The notes: generated by a model from the letters alone, not told the origin. Shown: positions 34,046-43,417, counted from the first letter of the stretch. The stretch is 64,000 nucleotides of DNA from JBHOQS01 sp042408875 (GCA_042408875.1 JBHOQS010000027.1:1-64000), one strand, 5' to 3'. A program made the numbers and translations.

Positions 34046-35523
34046 GTCTGCCGCGCGTCTCGGTCATTGTGCTGAACTGGAATGGCCGGCACCTCCTGCC
34101 ACCGACGCTGCAAGCACTGCTCCGGACCGACTACCCGAACTTCGAGGCCGTAGTGGTGGATAACGGCTCGACCGACGGCTCGCCGGAGCTGGTGCGGCGC
34201 GAGTTCCCGCAGGTGCGCGTGATCGAGACGGGGTGCAACCTGGGCTTTGCTGGCGGGAACAACGTTGGCATCAGTGCTACCCTCGGCGAGTACGTTGTCC
34301 TGCTAAACAGCGACACACAGGTCACCCCGGGCTGGCTCGCGCCACTGGTCGAAGCCGCCGAAGCCGATCCCCGCGTGGCGGCTTGCTGCCCTAAGCTGCT
34401 CTTCCTGTACGACCGACTCGATCTCCAGCTCGAGAGCGAAACCTTCGTGCCCGCCCGGGCTGGTGCTTGCCCAGACGGCCGAACGCTGGGCGTACAGCTC
34501 TATGCCGCCACAGTGGACTCCCCGTACGGCCCGCAGCCGGCCGCTCTGCTGGAGGGCTTTTTTCCGCCGGAGGGGCGCGCCGGCGAGCGCTTCCGCTGGA
34601 CTGGTCCGTGGGCCAGCCTGCGTATCCCGGTTCCCGCGCCGGCTGGCACCGTCGTGCGGCTCCGCTTGGCCGCGCCGCGGCCAGACAGCCGGCCAGTGCA
34701 CGTGGCGATCCGCGCCGGCAATGAGGTGATGGCTGAGCTCTCCGTCGGGCCGCAGGTACAGGAGTATACGCTTTGGCTGCCAGAGCCCGTGGCCGCGCAG
34801 GCGCGCCCCCACATCCAGCATGCCGGACACCTCCTGCTGCCGGAGCTCGCTGCGCGGGACCGCGGTACGATCGTGCGCAATGGCATCGCGCTCTCTGAGC
34901 CGGACGTCGGGCAGTACGACCGCTGTGAAGAGGTCTTCTCCGCCTGCGGCGCCGCGCTGCTGCTGCGCCGGGCCGCGCTCTTGCACGCCGGCCTGCTCGA
35001 TGAACGCATGTTCATGTACTACGAGGACGTGGACCTGTGCTGGCGGCTACGTATGCACGGCTGGAAGGTGCTCTACGTGCCCCAGTCGGTGGTGCGCCAC
35101 CTGCACTGCGGCTCAAGTGGCGAGTGGTCGTCATTGTTCGTTTACAATGTGGAGCGCAGCCGCCTGCTGATGCTCGTGAAGAACGCACCAGCGCGCCTGG
35201 CGGCCAGGGAGTGGGGCAACTATCTGCTCTCCACCGCGCTCGGCTGGGGACGCGCTACCCGCGCCGCGCTGCAACGGGCGCTGTATACCAGCGAGGCCCT
35301 GGCCCGCGCCTGGCTCCAGACACGGGTGAACGCCTCGGTGCTGGCCGCTCTGCCCGGGCTGCTGGCCGAGCGGCAGATCCAGCAGCGCACCCGCTGCGTC
35401 GGAGATGACGAGATCCTGCGATGGATTGCCGTTCCCCCGGCACCGGAGCAGCAGCCGGAGAGTAAGGGCCTCGCTCCCTCTCCCGCAGCGTGGGAGCGAG
35501 GGCCGAGGAACGAGGATCCTTGA
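34042..35523 (+). CDS. GT2 glycosyltransferase with an internal beta-rich module
   Basis: A 493-residue enzyme. The GT-A fold begins VSVIVLNWNGRHLLPPTLQA with VVDNGSTDGSPELV and VLLNSDTQVTPGWLAPLVEA, matching rhamnosyltransferase-like GT2 enzymes. Residues about 172-290 are an insertion starting near RFRWTGPWASLRIPVPAP that resembles modules in three neighbours. The GT2 fold then resumes (ACGAALLLRRAALLHAGLLD, MFMYYEDVDLCWRLRMHGW). The last 17 residues are encoded by another palindromic element. ATGA overlap with the previous gene indicates coupling. Donor and acceptor are unknown. Confidence 0.85.
   Translation: MSLPRVSVIVLNWNGRHLLPPTLQALLRTDYPNFEAVVVDNGSTDGSPELVRREFPQVRVIETGCNLGFAGGNNVGISATLGEYVVLLNSDTQVTPGWLAPLVEAAEADPRVAACCPKLLFLYDRLDLQLESETFVPARAGACPDGRTLGVQLYAATVDSPYGPQPAALLEGFFPPEGRAGERFRWTGPWASLRIPVPAPAGTVVRLRLAAPRPDSRPVHVAIRAGNEVMAELSVGPQVQEYTLWLPEPVAAQARPHIQHAGHLLLPELAARDRGTIVRNGIALSEPDVGQYDRCEEVFSACGAALLLRRAALLHAGLLDERMFMYYEDVDLCWRLRMHGWKVLYVPQSVVRHLHCGSSGEWSSLFVYNVERSRLLMLVKNAPARLAAREWGNYLLSTALGWGRATRAALQRALYTSEALARAWLQTRVNASVLAALPGLLAERQIQQRTRCVGDDEILRWIAVPPAPEQQPESKGLAPSPAAWERGPRNEDP
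35469..35501. repeat. Palindromic element, copy 5 (end of the GT2 gene)
   Basis: CCTCGCTCCC (35469-35478) and GGGAGCGAGG (35492-35501) form a 10-bp stem. It is read in frame as the C-terminal LAPSPAAWERGPRNEDP of the GT2. Confidence 0.7.
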
Positions 35524-35546
35524 TAGAGATGATCCTTGATAGAGAT
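35515..35546. repeat. Perfect 16-bp tandem duplication across a stop/start junction
   Basis: GATCCTTGATAGAGAT occurs at 35515-35530 and 35531-35546. The GT2 stop lies in the first copy and the GT4 ATG (35545) begins at the end of the second, so the duplication spaces the two genes by one repeat unit. Confidence 0.8.
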
Positions 35547-37146
35547 GAAGATTGGTGTTTACAACCGCTGGTGGCACACAATGGGCGGCGGAGAGCGCTA
35601 CGCCGGCACCGCCGCGCAGGTCCTGTCTGAGCGGCACGAAGTCGAGCTGCTGTCGCACCGCCCGGTGGACCGCGCCGCGCTCGCTGCCAAGCTAGGGCTC
35701 GACCTCTCCCGCGTAGGTGTGCGGTGTGTGCCTGACCTCCCTTTCGACCGGCTGGGGGAGTTCACCCAGGGATACGATCTCTTCATCTGCGCCTCGTTTA
35801 TGACGTTCATCCCCTGCCGCGCCCGGCACGGCATCATGTTCGTGTGGTTTCCGTTTCCAGTGGACTACACGCGCTGGGCCAGGTTCAAGAAGCGCGTCGG
35901 GCTGTGGATCCAGCGCGAGCTCTACGTGCCGGAGTACGGCGACGGCTTCTACGGCGTGCAGGAGGTCGGGGATGGCTGGTACCGCTGGACGGCAGACCGC
36001 GCCGAGGTAAGGATCCCGGTGCTCCGCCCAGGCCGCCCGCTGGACGTGCGGCTGATGGTCGGCTCCTTTCGGCCGGATGGCGCGCCGCCGGCGCAGGTGC
36101 GCTTCAGCGTAGGCGGCTGCCCGATCCATAGCACAACGCTCACCACGACCGGCGGCAACTATGTGCCGTGCGATCTGACCATCCCAGGCGAGCTAGTGCG
36201 CCGCCCCGCCGTGACGCTAGTGATCGAGTCAGACACCTACAACCCGCGGGGGCGAGACGGCCAGGATGAGGACTTCCGCGAGCTGGGCGTCGCTGTAGCG
36301 AAGGTGAAGGTGCGCGGCGTGCGTTATTTGCTGTACGAGCTTCTCTTCGAGCGGCTGCTTAAGGAGTGGGGCCTGCGCCTGCAAGGCCTGCGCGATAATC
36401 CGTCACTGGCAAACCTAGATACCTATGATCTGCTCTGTCCGATTTCAGAATTTGTGGCAGCGTGGACGCGGCGCTACTGGCGCAAGGATGGCGAGGTGCT
36501 CTATCCGCCGGTTGATGTGGCGTCCTACGCGCCGGGCAGCAAGCGCAATATTATCCTGAGCGTGGGACGCTTCCAGGTGGGCAGCCACGAAAAGAAGTTC
36601 CTGCCGATGATCGCCACGTTCAAGCGCATGCTGCGCGAGGGGCTGTCCGGCTGGGAGCTGCACCTAGCCGGCGGCGTGACACCCGGCAAGCTCCACGAAG
36701 AGCACTACCGCCAGGTGCTGCACGAGGCTGAAGGCGTGCCCATCCATATCCATCGCGATGTACCGTTCGATGTGCTCCGGCGGCTCTACGCCGAGGCGAA
36801 GATTTACTGGCACGCCGCGGGCTATGGCGTGAACGAAGCCCGAGACCCCGTGCGTTGCGAGCACTTCGGCATCGCCCCGGTCGAAGCGATGGCGGCCGGC
36901 GCGGTGCCAGTAGTGGTCCGGCGCGGTGGCCTGACCGAGACGGTGGAGCACGGCGTGTCGGGCTTCCACTGGGAGACCCTCGATGAGCTGCGCGCCCGCA
37001 CGTGGGCCCTGGTGCGGGATGAGACCCTGCGCGCCCGCATGAGCGCCGCGGCGATCGCCCGCAGCCGCCTGTTCAGCACCGAGCGCTTCCGCCAGCGCCT
37101 CTTCGAGATCGTAGAGCGAGTGTGTGGGGAAAGTGGTGAACTATGA
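35545..37146 (+). CDS. GT4 glycosyltransferase with an internal beta-rich module
   Basis: A 533-residue GT-B enzyme. The N-terminal domain begins MKIGVYNRWWHTMGGGERYA. Residues about 133-255 are an insertion (GDGFYGVQEVGDGWYRWT to ELGVAVAKVKV) similar to modules in the Wzt, GT2 and methyltransferase proteins. The C-terminal GT4 domain has ILSVGRFQVGSHEKKFLPMI and the donor-site FGIAPVEAMAAGAVPVVVRR. Normal GT4 enzymes are about 370-400 residues, so the insertion accounts for the extra length. ATG 35545 is chosen over TTG 35536. Its end overlaps the methyltransferase start (ATGA). Confidence 0.87.
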   Translation: MKIGVYNRWWHTMGGGERYAGTAAQVLSERHEVELLSHRPVDRAALAAKLGLDLSRVGVRCVPDLPFDRLGEFTQGYDLFICASFMTFIPCRARHGIMFVWFPFPVDYTRWARFKKRVGLWIQRELYVPEYGDGFYGVQEVGDGWYRWTADRAEVRIPVLRPGRPLDVRLMVGSFRPDGAPPAQVRFSVGGCPIHSTTLTTTGGNYVPCDLTIPGELVRRPAVTLVIESDTYNPRGRDGQDEDFRELGVAVAKVKVRGVRYLLYELLFERLLKEWGLRLQGLRDNPSLANLDTYDLLCPISEFVAAWTRRYWRKDGEVLYPPVDVASYAPGSKRNIILSVGRFQVGSHEKKFLPMIATFKRMLREGLSGWELHLAGGVTPGKLHEEHYRQVLHEAEGVPIHIHRDVPFDVLRRLYAEAKIYWHAAGYGVNEARDPVRCEHFGIAPVEAMAAGAVPVVVRRGGLTETVEHGVSGFHWETLDELRARTWALVRDETLRARMSAAAIARSRLFSTERFRQRLFEIVERVCGESGEL

Positions 37147-38399
37147 CGACCCGGCGCCACATCGACCGGCAGGACGCCATTGAGTATCTGACCAGCTTCG
37201 ACTATCTCTCCTGGGCGGCGAACGAGAACTACCTGGCCGTGGCGCTCGACCGTATGCTGGTGACCCTGCGCATGCTGGCCGCGGCCGAGCGACTGTGGGC
37301 CCCGACCGGCCGGCCGCGCCGGCTGCTGGAGATCGGGGCGCATCCATACTTCATGACCCTGCTGCTGAAGCGCTACTTCCCCGACTACGAACTGTCGCTC
37401 CTGAACGAGCCCGAGCGGCTCCAGCAGGACGGCGGGCGCTTCACGGTGCGCTCGGAGCAGTATGGCCTCGAGTATACCTTCACCTATGACACGGCGAACG
37501 TGGACATGGACCCGCTGCCGTACCCGGATCGCACCTTCGACGCGGTGGTCTACTGCGAGACCATCGAGCACATGACCTACGACCCGATGCGCTCGGTCTA
37601 TGAGTGCCACCGCGTGCTGAAGCCAGGCGGACATCTCATTCTAAGCACGCCGAACGCCTTGCGGGCAGAGAACTTCTGGAAGATGCTGCGCGGCCGCGGC
37701 TTCAATCCACCGTTCTCCGGCTACGGTCCTTACGCCCGCCACAACCGCGAGTTCGCGCCGAACGAAGTCGTCCTGATGCTCGAATCGGCCGGGCTGGTGA
37801 TCGAAGAGCTGCGCATCGTGCGCGATCCAGCGTACGAGCACCCGAAGGAATGGGACTGGCTGCTGCGATTGTGCGCCCGGCGTGGCTGGCTTTCGCGCTT
37901 CATGGATGTGATCCATGTGCGCGCCCATGCCACCGGCCGGCCGGCCATGCGCTTCCCGCCGGAGCTCTACGTGGACGTGCATGCTTACGAGCGCATCGAG
38001 AACGACAACATCACCATGGGGGTAAACGACGAGGCCCAGGTGCGTCCCGGTTTCTACTACCTGGAACACTGGCCGCCGTGTGTGCGCTGGACTGGCGCGG
38101 ATGCTGCCGCCGCGCTCAAGCGCAAGCCGCACCACCGCTGGCTCCATATTCGCTTTTTCTCCGGCCCGCGCGAGCTCGGCCGCCACGTCAGCGGGCGCAT
38201 GCGCGTGGCTGGGATCGAGCATCCCTTCAGCGTCGATCCTGGGGAATGGGTCGTGCTCTCGTTTCCGCTCCCCGACGATGCGCCGGAGAAGGTGCGGCTC
38301 CAAATCCTGATGGACCAGACCTTCTGCCCGGCCGAGCTGAACGGCTCGGCCGATCGCCGCCGCCTCGGCATCGCCGTGGAGCGCATCTGGCTGGAGTAA
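37143..38399 (+). CDS. SAM-dependent methyltransferase with a C-terminal beta-rich module
   Basis: A 418-residue protein. The class I methyltransferase domain has LLEIGAHPYFMTLLLKRYFP near residue 60, DRTFDAVVYCETIEHM near 130 and LKPGGHLILSTPN near 158. A helical segment follows. Residues about 302-418 form the module beginning GFYYLEHWPPCVRWTG and ending DRRRLGIAVERIWLE, closely matching the end of the Wzt protein. It probably methylates a glycan residue, as in chain-terminating O-antigen methyltransferases; that is inference. ATGA overlap with the GT4. Confidence 0.85.
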   Translation: MTTRRHIDRQDAIEYLTSFDYLSWAANENYLAVALDRMLVTLRMLAAAERLWAPTGRPRRLLEIGAHPYFMTLLLKRYFPDYELSLLNEPERLQQDGGRFTVRSEQYGLEYTFTYDTANVDMDPLPYPDRTFDAVVYCETIEHMTYDPMRSVYECHRVLKPGGHLILSTPNALRAENFWKMLRGRGFNPPFSGYGPYARHNREFAPNEVVLMLESAGLVIEELRIVRDPAYEHPKEWDWLLRLCARRGWLSRFMDVIHVRAHATGRPAMRFPPELYVDVHAYERIENDNITMGVNDEAQVRPGFYYLEHWPPCVRWTGADAAAALKRKPHHRWLHIRFFSGPRELGRHVSGRMRVAGIEHPFSVDPGEWVVLSFPLPDDAPEKVRLQILMDQTFCPAELNGSADRRRLGIAVERIWLE

Positions 38400-38403
38400 C
38401 GCG

Positions 38404-40806
38404 GTGGCCACCCAGCAGTTTGTCACCCGTATGGACGTGTGCCGGGACGCGGGACCGTCCAAGACGCCTCCCGTCGCACCACCGCGCGTAGCGCTGCTGC
38501 TGTTTCTGTTCAGTCTGGCGGTATATCTGCTCACAGGTGGCGGCCATGGCTACTCGCCCGATGGCGAGTTCGCCTACCGTATGGCGCGCTCGTTCCTGCT
38601 CGACCCCAAGCATGAATTTTTCCACCGGATGAAGAGTGGCTTCGCCCGCTGGGGCGTGCTCACGCCTGTGCTGGGCCAGCCGTTCGTGCTGGCCGGGGCT
38701 GCGGTGGCTGCACTGGCACCACAGCGGGATGAGCTCCCCGGCCCGGCCGGGGGCTTCCTGATCGAGGAATGGCCGCCTCTGGGCCCACCTCAAACGGAGA
38801 CCTACGCCATCTCGCCTGAGCTTGCGCCAGAGCCGGAAGACACCCCCTGGTACCCGGCGCTGGCCCGCCGAGAGGGCGAGCGCATGCTCATCACGCCGCG
38901 CGCGCCGTTCCGCACGTCCCGCCTCTACCTGGTCTCGTTCCTGTCCCTCTCGATCGATATCCCGCAGGGCATGGAGGTGGCGACGCTACGGGTGCAGCTC
39001 GCCGACGGGAGTGAACAGGCGTTTCCAGTGCTGGCCGGCGTGCACACTGCCGAATGGGCCTTCGACCGCGCTGATGTGCGCCCGCAGATGCAGCACCAGC
39101 GCGCCTCCATCGCCGGCCACTGGGCGGGCACCCCCCGCGCCCATTACTATCTCGGGACGTTCACGCTCCCCGCGCCGGCCGAGGTGCGCCGCCTCGTGGT
39201 CGAGTATACCGCGTCGCGGGGCAATCTCTACCTGCGGGCGGTGAACCTGGAAGCACCGGACGGCCGCGGCCTGCGCCTGGAGAGTGGCCAACGCGTCTGG
39301 TCGCCTCGCGAGAACCAGGACTACTTCATCCGGCTGGTCTACTCGACGATGAACGCTGCCGTTACAGCCGGATGTGTGACGCTGGTGTACCTGCTGGCGC
39401 GGCGCTTCGGGTTCAGCGAGGGCGCCGCAGCCACGACCGCGCTGAGCTATGGCTTTGCCACGCTGGCCTGGCCGTACGCGAAGCTCGACTTCACCGAGCC
39501 GCTGGTCACCCTCTTCCTGCTGCTGGCTTGGTATGCAGCGGCCGCCGCCTGCGACGGCCTGCCCAGCCCCGCAGCAGGGCATGCTGGCGCGGCCAGACGG
39601 TCGATGCGCAGGCCGGTGCTGCATTTCGCAGCCTCGGCGATCGCTCTCCTGGGCGGTATCGCCACGAAGTATGCTACGGCTATCGCTGTGCCCGCCCTGG
39701 CGCTTCCGCTGGCGCTGGCGCTGTGGCACCGCCGCCTGCCGTTTGCGACGATGCTCACCGCCGCCGCTGCCTTCGGCGCGCCGTTCGTTGCCGCCGGCCT
39801 GCCGGCGCTGTGGCTCTTCTCCACCCGCCTGGGTCTGGCGCCCACCCTCTTCGCCGATCTGCTGGGCGGCCTGCAACGGGGCTGGCTGGACCTGCCTTTC
39901 CACATCGGCGCCAGGGGACTGCTTCTCAGCCCCGGCAAAAGCATTTTCCTCTACGCCCCGCCGCTGGCGCTGGCGTTCATCGGCGCGCGACCGTTCATCC
40001 GGCGCACCGGCTGGCTCGGCGCGGTGGCGCTGGCGGTCCCGGCAGCGTACTTTGTGGTGTACAGCATGAAGGGCGTGTGGTACGGCGGCAACGCCTGGGG
40101 CCCGCGCTATCTGGTCCCGGCGGTGCCGTTCTTGATGCTCCTGGCCGCGCCGGTCTTCGAGTGGTGGCTCACCGGGGCGCGCCAGGCTGCACGAGCGGCA
40201 GGGTGGCGGCGCCTGGGCACCGGGGCGATCGCAGCGCTGGTGCTGGCCGGCATCGGTGTGCAGCTCCTCGGCGTCGCGAAGAACTTCGACGTGTATCTCC
40301 AGATCGTCAGCCGCCAGGTACTGCCATCGCTGCCGCTGGCCGGGGCAATCTACGGCGGCAGGGACTATTTTCCATACGGTGAGGGCTGGCCGGAAGGGAA
40401 CATGACCGCCGTGCTGTTTGCGGCGCCGTTCAGCCCACTGCTGGGGCATCTGTGGCTGCTGGGTGCCGACGCCATCGCTTTGCTCCTGCCTGCGCGCACC
40501 GACCTGCTGCAACGCGCCCTGGCCTCACCGCCGTGGCGCTACTGGGGTATTGCCGTGCAGCCTTCCCACCCGGAGTACGGGCTCGGCCTTGATTTCTGGA
40601 GCATCTGGCTGTATCGCTATCACGCCTCGCACGTTGTAGTGATAGCGGCAATGGCCTTGGCCCTCGTGGCGCTGGAGCTAGCCGTGCTGCTTTGCGCTCG
40701 GCGCCTGGCCTTGCTCATCTGGCCCGGCCGGTGGAGCCAGTGGCTGGCACTCGGTGCGCTGGCCGCCGGGCTACTGGTTTTTGACCTGGTGTACCTGTTG
40801 GTGTAA
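38404..40806 (+). CDS. GT-C-type membrane glycosyltransferase with a large extracytoplasmic insertion
   Basis: An 800-residue polytopic protein. After the first helix (VALLLFLFSLAVYLLTGG) comes YSPDGEFAYRMARSFL, the acidic loop expected in GT39/ArnT-like enzymes. Residues about 110-300 form a non-membrane, beta-rich insertion. About ten further helices follow, including FLMLLAAPVFEWWL, and the C-terminus ends in a helix. GT-C enzymes transfer sugar from polyprenyl-phosphate on the outer face. The start is GTG 38404, five bases after the preceding stop. Donor and acceptor are unknown. Confidence 0.75.
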   Translation: MATQQFVTRMDVCRDAGPSKTPPVAPPRVALLLFLFSLAVYLLTGGGHGYSPDGEFAYRMARSFLLDPKHEFFHRMKSGFARWGVLTPVLGQPFVLAGAAVAALAPQRDELPGPAGGFLIEEWPPLGPPQTETYAISPELAPEPEDTPWYPALARREGERMLITPRAPFRTSRLYLVSFLSLSIDIPQGMEVATLRVQLADGSEQAFPVLAGVHTAEWAFDRADVRPQMQHQRASIAGHWAGTPRAHYYLGTFTLPAPAEVRRLVVEYTASRGNLYLRAVNLEAPDGRGLRLESGQRVWSPRENQDYFIRLVYSTMNAAVTAGCVTLVYLLARRFGFSEGAAATTALSYGFATLAWPYAKLDFTEPLVTLFLLLAWYAAAAACDGLPSPAAGHAGAARRSMRRPVLHFAASAIALLGGIATKYATAIAVPALALPLALALWHRRLPFATMLTAAAAFGAPFVAAGLPALWLFSTRLGLAPTLFADLLGGLQRGWLDLPFHIGARGLLLSPGKSIFLYAPPLALAFIGARPFIRRTGWLGAVALAVPAAYFVVYSMKGVWYGGNAWGPRYLVPAVPFLMLLAAPVFEWWLTGARQAARAAGWRRLGTGAIAALVLAGIGVQLLGVAKNFDVYLQIVSRQVLPSLPLAGAIYGGRDYFPYGEGWPEGNMTAVLFAAPFSPLLGHLWLLGADAIALLLPARTDLLQRALASPPWRYWGIAVQPSHPEYGLGLDFWSIWLYRYHASHVVVIAAMALALVALELAVLLCARRLALLIWPGRWSQWLALGALAAGLLVFDLVYLLV

Positions 40807-40934
40807 AGTGCCACCTGTGGCAGGGGCCTCGCCGAAGGTGTCGGGGCGTATGATTGTACACCCGACACGTACGCCAGGAAGTGAAATATTATCAGGCGGA
40901 TACTACTCAGACACACGGCAAAAGACACGCGGCA

Positions 40935-41132
40935 ATGGTTGATCCGCAACTGCTTGAACTGCTGGTCTGCCCGGCCTGCCGGGGCGAGGTGAAGCTCGAA
41001 GGCGACCGCATCGTGTGCCAGTCCTGCGGCCGGCGCTACCCGGTGCGTGACGGCATCCCGGTGATGCTTATTGAGGAAGCGGAGGGTAGGCCGGACGAGA
41101 CGAGTACGCCAAGGGGCCCTGAGGCTCGATGA
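40935..41132 (+). CDS. Trm112-like zinc-ribbon protein
   Basis: A 65-residue protein. LLELLVCPACRGEVKLEGDR and IVCQSCGRRYPVRDGIPVML give the Trm112/UPF0434 pattern with two CxxC pairs. Trm112 proteins bind and activate methyltransferases in eukaryotes and archaea; bacterial members are less studied. Its end overlaps the radical SAM start (ATGA at 41129), and a methyltransferase gene lies 2.5 kb upstream. ATG 40935 is chosen; longer frames add unordered sequence. Confidence 0.85.
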   Translation: MVDPQLLELLVCPACRGEVKLEGDRIVCQSCGRRYPVRDGIPVMLIEEAEGRPDETSTPRGPEAR

Positions 41133-42211
41133 ATAGTATCGACACGGCCATCCACCTGATCACGCGGCCGCGGCGGCATAAGGCTGCGCTAAAGCCGCGC
41201 ACGCTCAAGTTTGCCTACCACTGGATGCGCGGCTCGACGCGTGTGCCGTACGCGCCCATTAAGATGCATGTGGAGCCGACGAGCTGGTGCAATCTGCGCT
41301 GCATCATGTGCCCGCAGAGTATCGGCTCGAACAAGACCAACGGCTACATGGACCTGGATCTCTACAAAGAGATCGTGGATCAGGCGAAAGGCCACGTCTA
41401 CGAGTTCAATCTCTTCTTCCGCGGCGAGCCGCTCCTGCACCGCAAGCTCCCGGAGATGGTCGAGCTGGCGAAGGGGGCCGGCATCATCACCCATGTGAAC
41501 ACGAACGCTACCATCCTACGCGAGGGCGAGGGGAACGCGCTGATCGACGCCGGGCTGGACAAGCTGACCATCAGCTTCGACGGTGGGAGCAAGGCGATCT
41601 ACGAGCGCTTCCGCGTGGGCGCGAAGTACGAGCGCACGCTCGACAACGTGATGAATTTCCTGCACCTGAAACTACGCCGCGGGGTGAAGCATCCGTACGT
41701 GGTGATGCAGGTGATCCAGGAGTTCGACCGCACGCGGCCACCCTGGGTGCCGCAGGAGTTCCTGGATCTGTTCAAGGGCTTGCCGGTGGATGAGTGGGAC
41801 CCGATCTACCCCCACGGCTGGGCCGGCTTGCTCCAGGATAGCGATAAGTTCAAGGCGAAGCCGTACGGGCACGAGTATCACCCGTGCAACTGGCTGTGGA
41901 AGTCCATGGCAGTGTACTGGAACGGCGACGTGCCGGCGTGCTGCGCTGACTTCGCAGAGGACTACATCCTAGGCAATGTGCGACAGACCCCGCTCCTCGA
42001 GCTATGGAACGGTGTGCGCATGCAGGCGCTGCGTCGGCTCCAGGTGGAAGGCCGTGCCCAGGAGGTGGAGCCGTGCCGCGGCTGCGACGCGCTGTGGCAC
42101 TCCGGCGGGGTGAAGTGGCACATTTTCCACGGGGTGGAGAAGCTGATCCAGCTCTCGGCGCGGCCGGAGCCTGCCCCGCCTGCGCCGCCGCAGCCCGCGC
42201 CCTCGGCGTGA
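41129..42211 (+). CDS. Radical SAM/SPASM-type enzyme
   Basis: A 360-residue protein. The radical SAM cluster motif CNLRCIMC lies near residue 53, followed by FNLFFRGEPLLHRKLPEMVE and LTISFDGGS. A C-terminal SPASM-like cysteine set (HPCNWLWKSMAVYWNGDVPACC, split near residues 250-272, and EPCRGCDALW) could hold auxiliary clusters. Such enzymes modify sugars, peptides or lipids by radical chemistry. Within this cluster a sugar or lipid-carrier modification is likely but not shown. It overlaps the Trm112-like gene. Confidence 0.85.
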   Translation: MNSIDTAIHLITRPRRHKAALKPRTLKFAYHWMRGSTRVPYAPIKMHVEPTSWCNLRCIMCPQSIGSNKTNGYMDLDLYKEIVDQAKGHVYEFNLFFRGEPLLHRKLPEMVELAKGAGIITHVNTNATILREGEGNALIDAGLDKLTISFDGGSKAIYERFRVGAKYERTLDNVMNFLHLKLRRGVKHPYVVMQVIQEFDRTRPPWVPQEFLDLFKGLPVDEWDPIYPHGWAGLLQDSDKFKAKPYGHEYHPCNWLWKSMAVYWNGDVPACCADFAEDYILGNVRQTPLLELWNGVRMQALRRLQVEGRAQEVEPCRGCDALWHSGGVKWHIFHGVEKLIQLSARPEPAPPAPPQPAPSA

Positions 42212-42217
42212 GGCCGC

Positions 42218-43417
42218 ATGGACGCCAACGCCAAACCCAGCATCTTGCTCGTCACTAACCTGTTCCCGCCCGATATCGGCGGCCCGGCGACCTATGTCTC
42301 CAAGATCGGCCGGGAGCTGTATGCGCGCGGCTTCCCCGTCGGCGTACTGTGCACGCATCCCGGCGCGCCGTTGCCGGAGCAGTATCCCTTCCCTGTCTGG
42401 CGGGTTTCGCGGCAGATCGCTATGCCGCTGCGCATGCTGCTCGTGCTGCTGGCCGCGCTGTGGTTGGGACGCCGCTTCGACGTGTGGTACGTCAACGGCC
42501 TGGAAGTCGCTGGCGTGCTGGCGGCGCGGCTCCTGCGCAAGCCCGTAGCGCTCAAAATCGTCGGTGACTTCGCCTGGGAGTACGCCATCCGCCACAACTG
42601 GACTGCCGACGGCATCGACGAGTTCCAGTCACGCCGCTACTCCTTCAAGATCGAGCTGGTGCGCACGCTGGTGCGCCTGGCCGCTCGCCACGCCAGCCGC
42701 GTGATCACGCCCAGCCGCTACCTGGGGCGCATCGTGGAGGGCTGGGGCGTGCCGGCAGAGCGCATCGGCGTGATCTACAACGCTCTGCCGGCGGTGCGCG
42801 ACTGCGGCCTGAGCCGGGAAGCGGCCAAGCAGGCGCTCGGGCTGGCCGGCCCGGTGGTGCTGACCGTCGCCAGGCTATACCCCTGGAAGAATATCGACGT
42901 GCTGATCCGCCTGGTGCCGCGCTTTCCCGATGGAGCGCAGCTCGTTATTGTGGGCGATGGCCCGCAGCGAGCGGCGTTGGAACGGCTGGTGGATGAGCGA
43001 GGGCTACGCGCTCGCGTGCACTTCGCCGGCAGCGTGCCCCATGACACTGTGCAGCTCTACCTGCGCGCTGCCGATGTCTTCGTGCTGAATACCCGCTACG
43101 AAGGGTTGTCGCATACGATCCTGGAGGCGATGTTTGCCGGCGTGCCAGTGGTAGCATCGCGGGTGGGCGGCAATCCTGAGACAATCGAGCACGGCCGCAC
43201 TGGTCTGCTGGTTGAGCTGAACGACGGCGACGCGATCGTCGAAGCCGTGCGTCGCCTGCTAGCTGATGCTGCGCTGGGCGAACGGCTGACCGCTGCGGCG
43301 CGGCGAGAGGTCGAGCGCTTCTCCTGGGAGACGCTCATCGCTACCACGATCGCCGAGCTGACGGCGCTTTACCAGACGACAGCAGGCCGCCGCGCAGTCA
43401 TGCGGCCCAACCGCTGA
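42218..43417 (+). CDS. GT4 glycosyltransferase
   Basis: A 399-residue GT-B enzyme. It begins ILLVTNLFPPDIGGPATYVS, has TVARLYPWKNIDVLIRLVP near residue 210, VIVGDGPQRAALERL, and the donor-site YEGLSHTILEAMFAGVPVVA. The N-terminal domain has a membrane-associating hydrophobic stretch (MLLVLLAALWLG). It starts six bases after the radical SAM stop. Substrates are unknown. Confidence 0.9.
   Translation: MDANAKPSILLVTNLFPPDIGGPATYVSKIGRELYARGFPVGVLCTHPGAPLPEQYPFPVWRVSRQIAMPLRMLLVLLAALWLGRRFDVWYVNGLEVAGVLAARLLRKPVALKIVGDFAWEYAIRHNWTADGIDEFQSRRYSFKIELVRTLVRLAARHASRVITPSRYLGRIVEGWGVPAERIGVIYNALPAVRDCGLSREAAKQALGLAGPVVLTVARLYPWKNIDVLIRLVPRFPDGAQLVIVGDGPQRAALERLVDERGLRARVHFAGSVPHDTVQLYLRAADVFVLNTRYEGLSHTILEAMFAGVPVVASRVGGNPETIEHGRTGLLVELNDGDAIVEAVRRLLADAALGERLTAAARREVERFSWETLIATTIAELTALYQTTAGRRAVMRPNR

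Noticed and set aside
38986..40512. A 508-codon antisense frame across the GT-C glycosyltransferase
   Set aside because: Composition is Arg/Gln/His-rich without hydrophobic or domain structure; the plus-strand protein has transmembrane helices and the expected GT-C loop.
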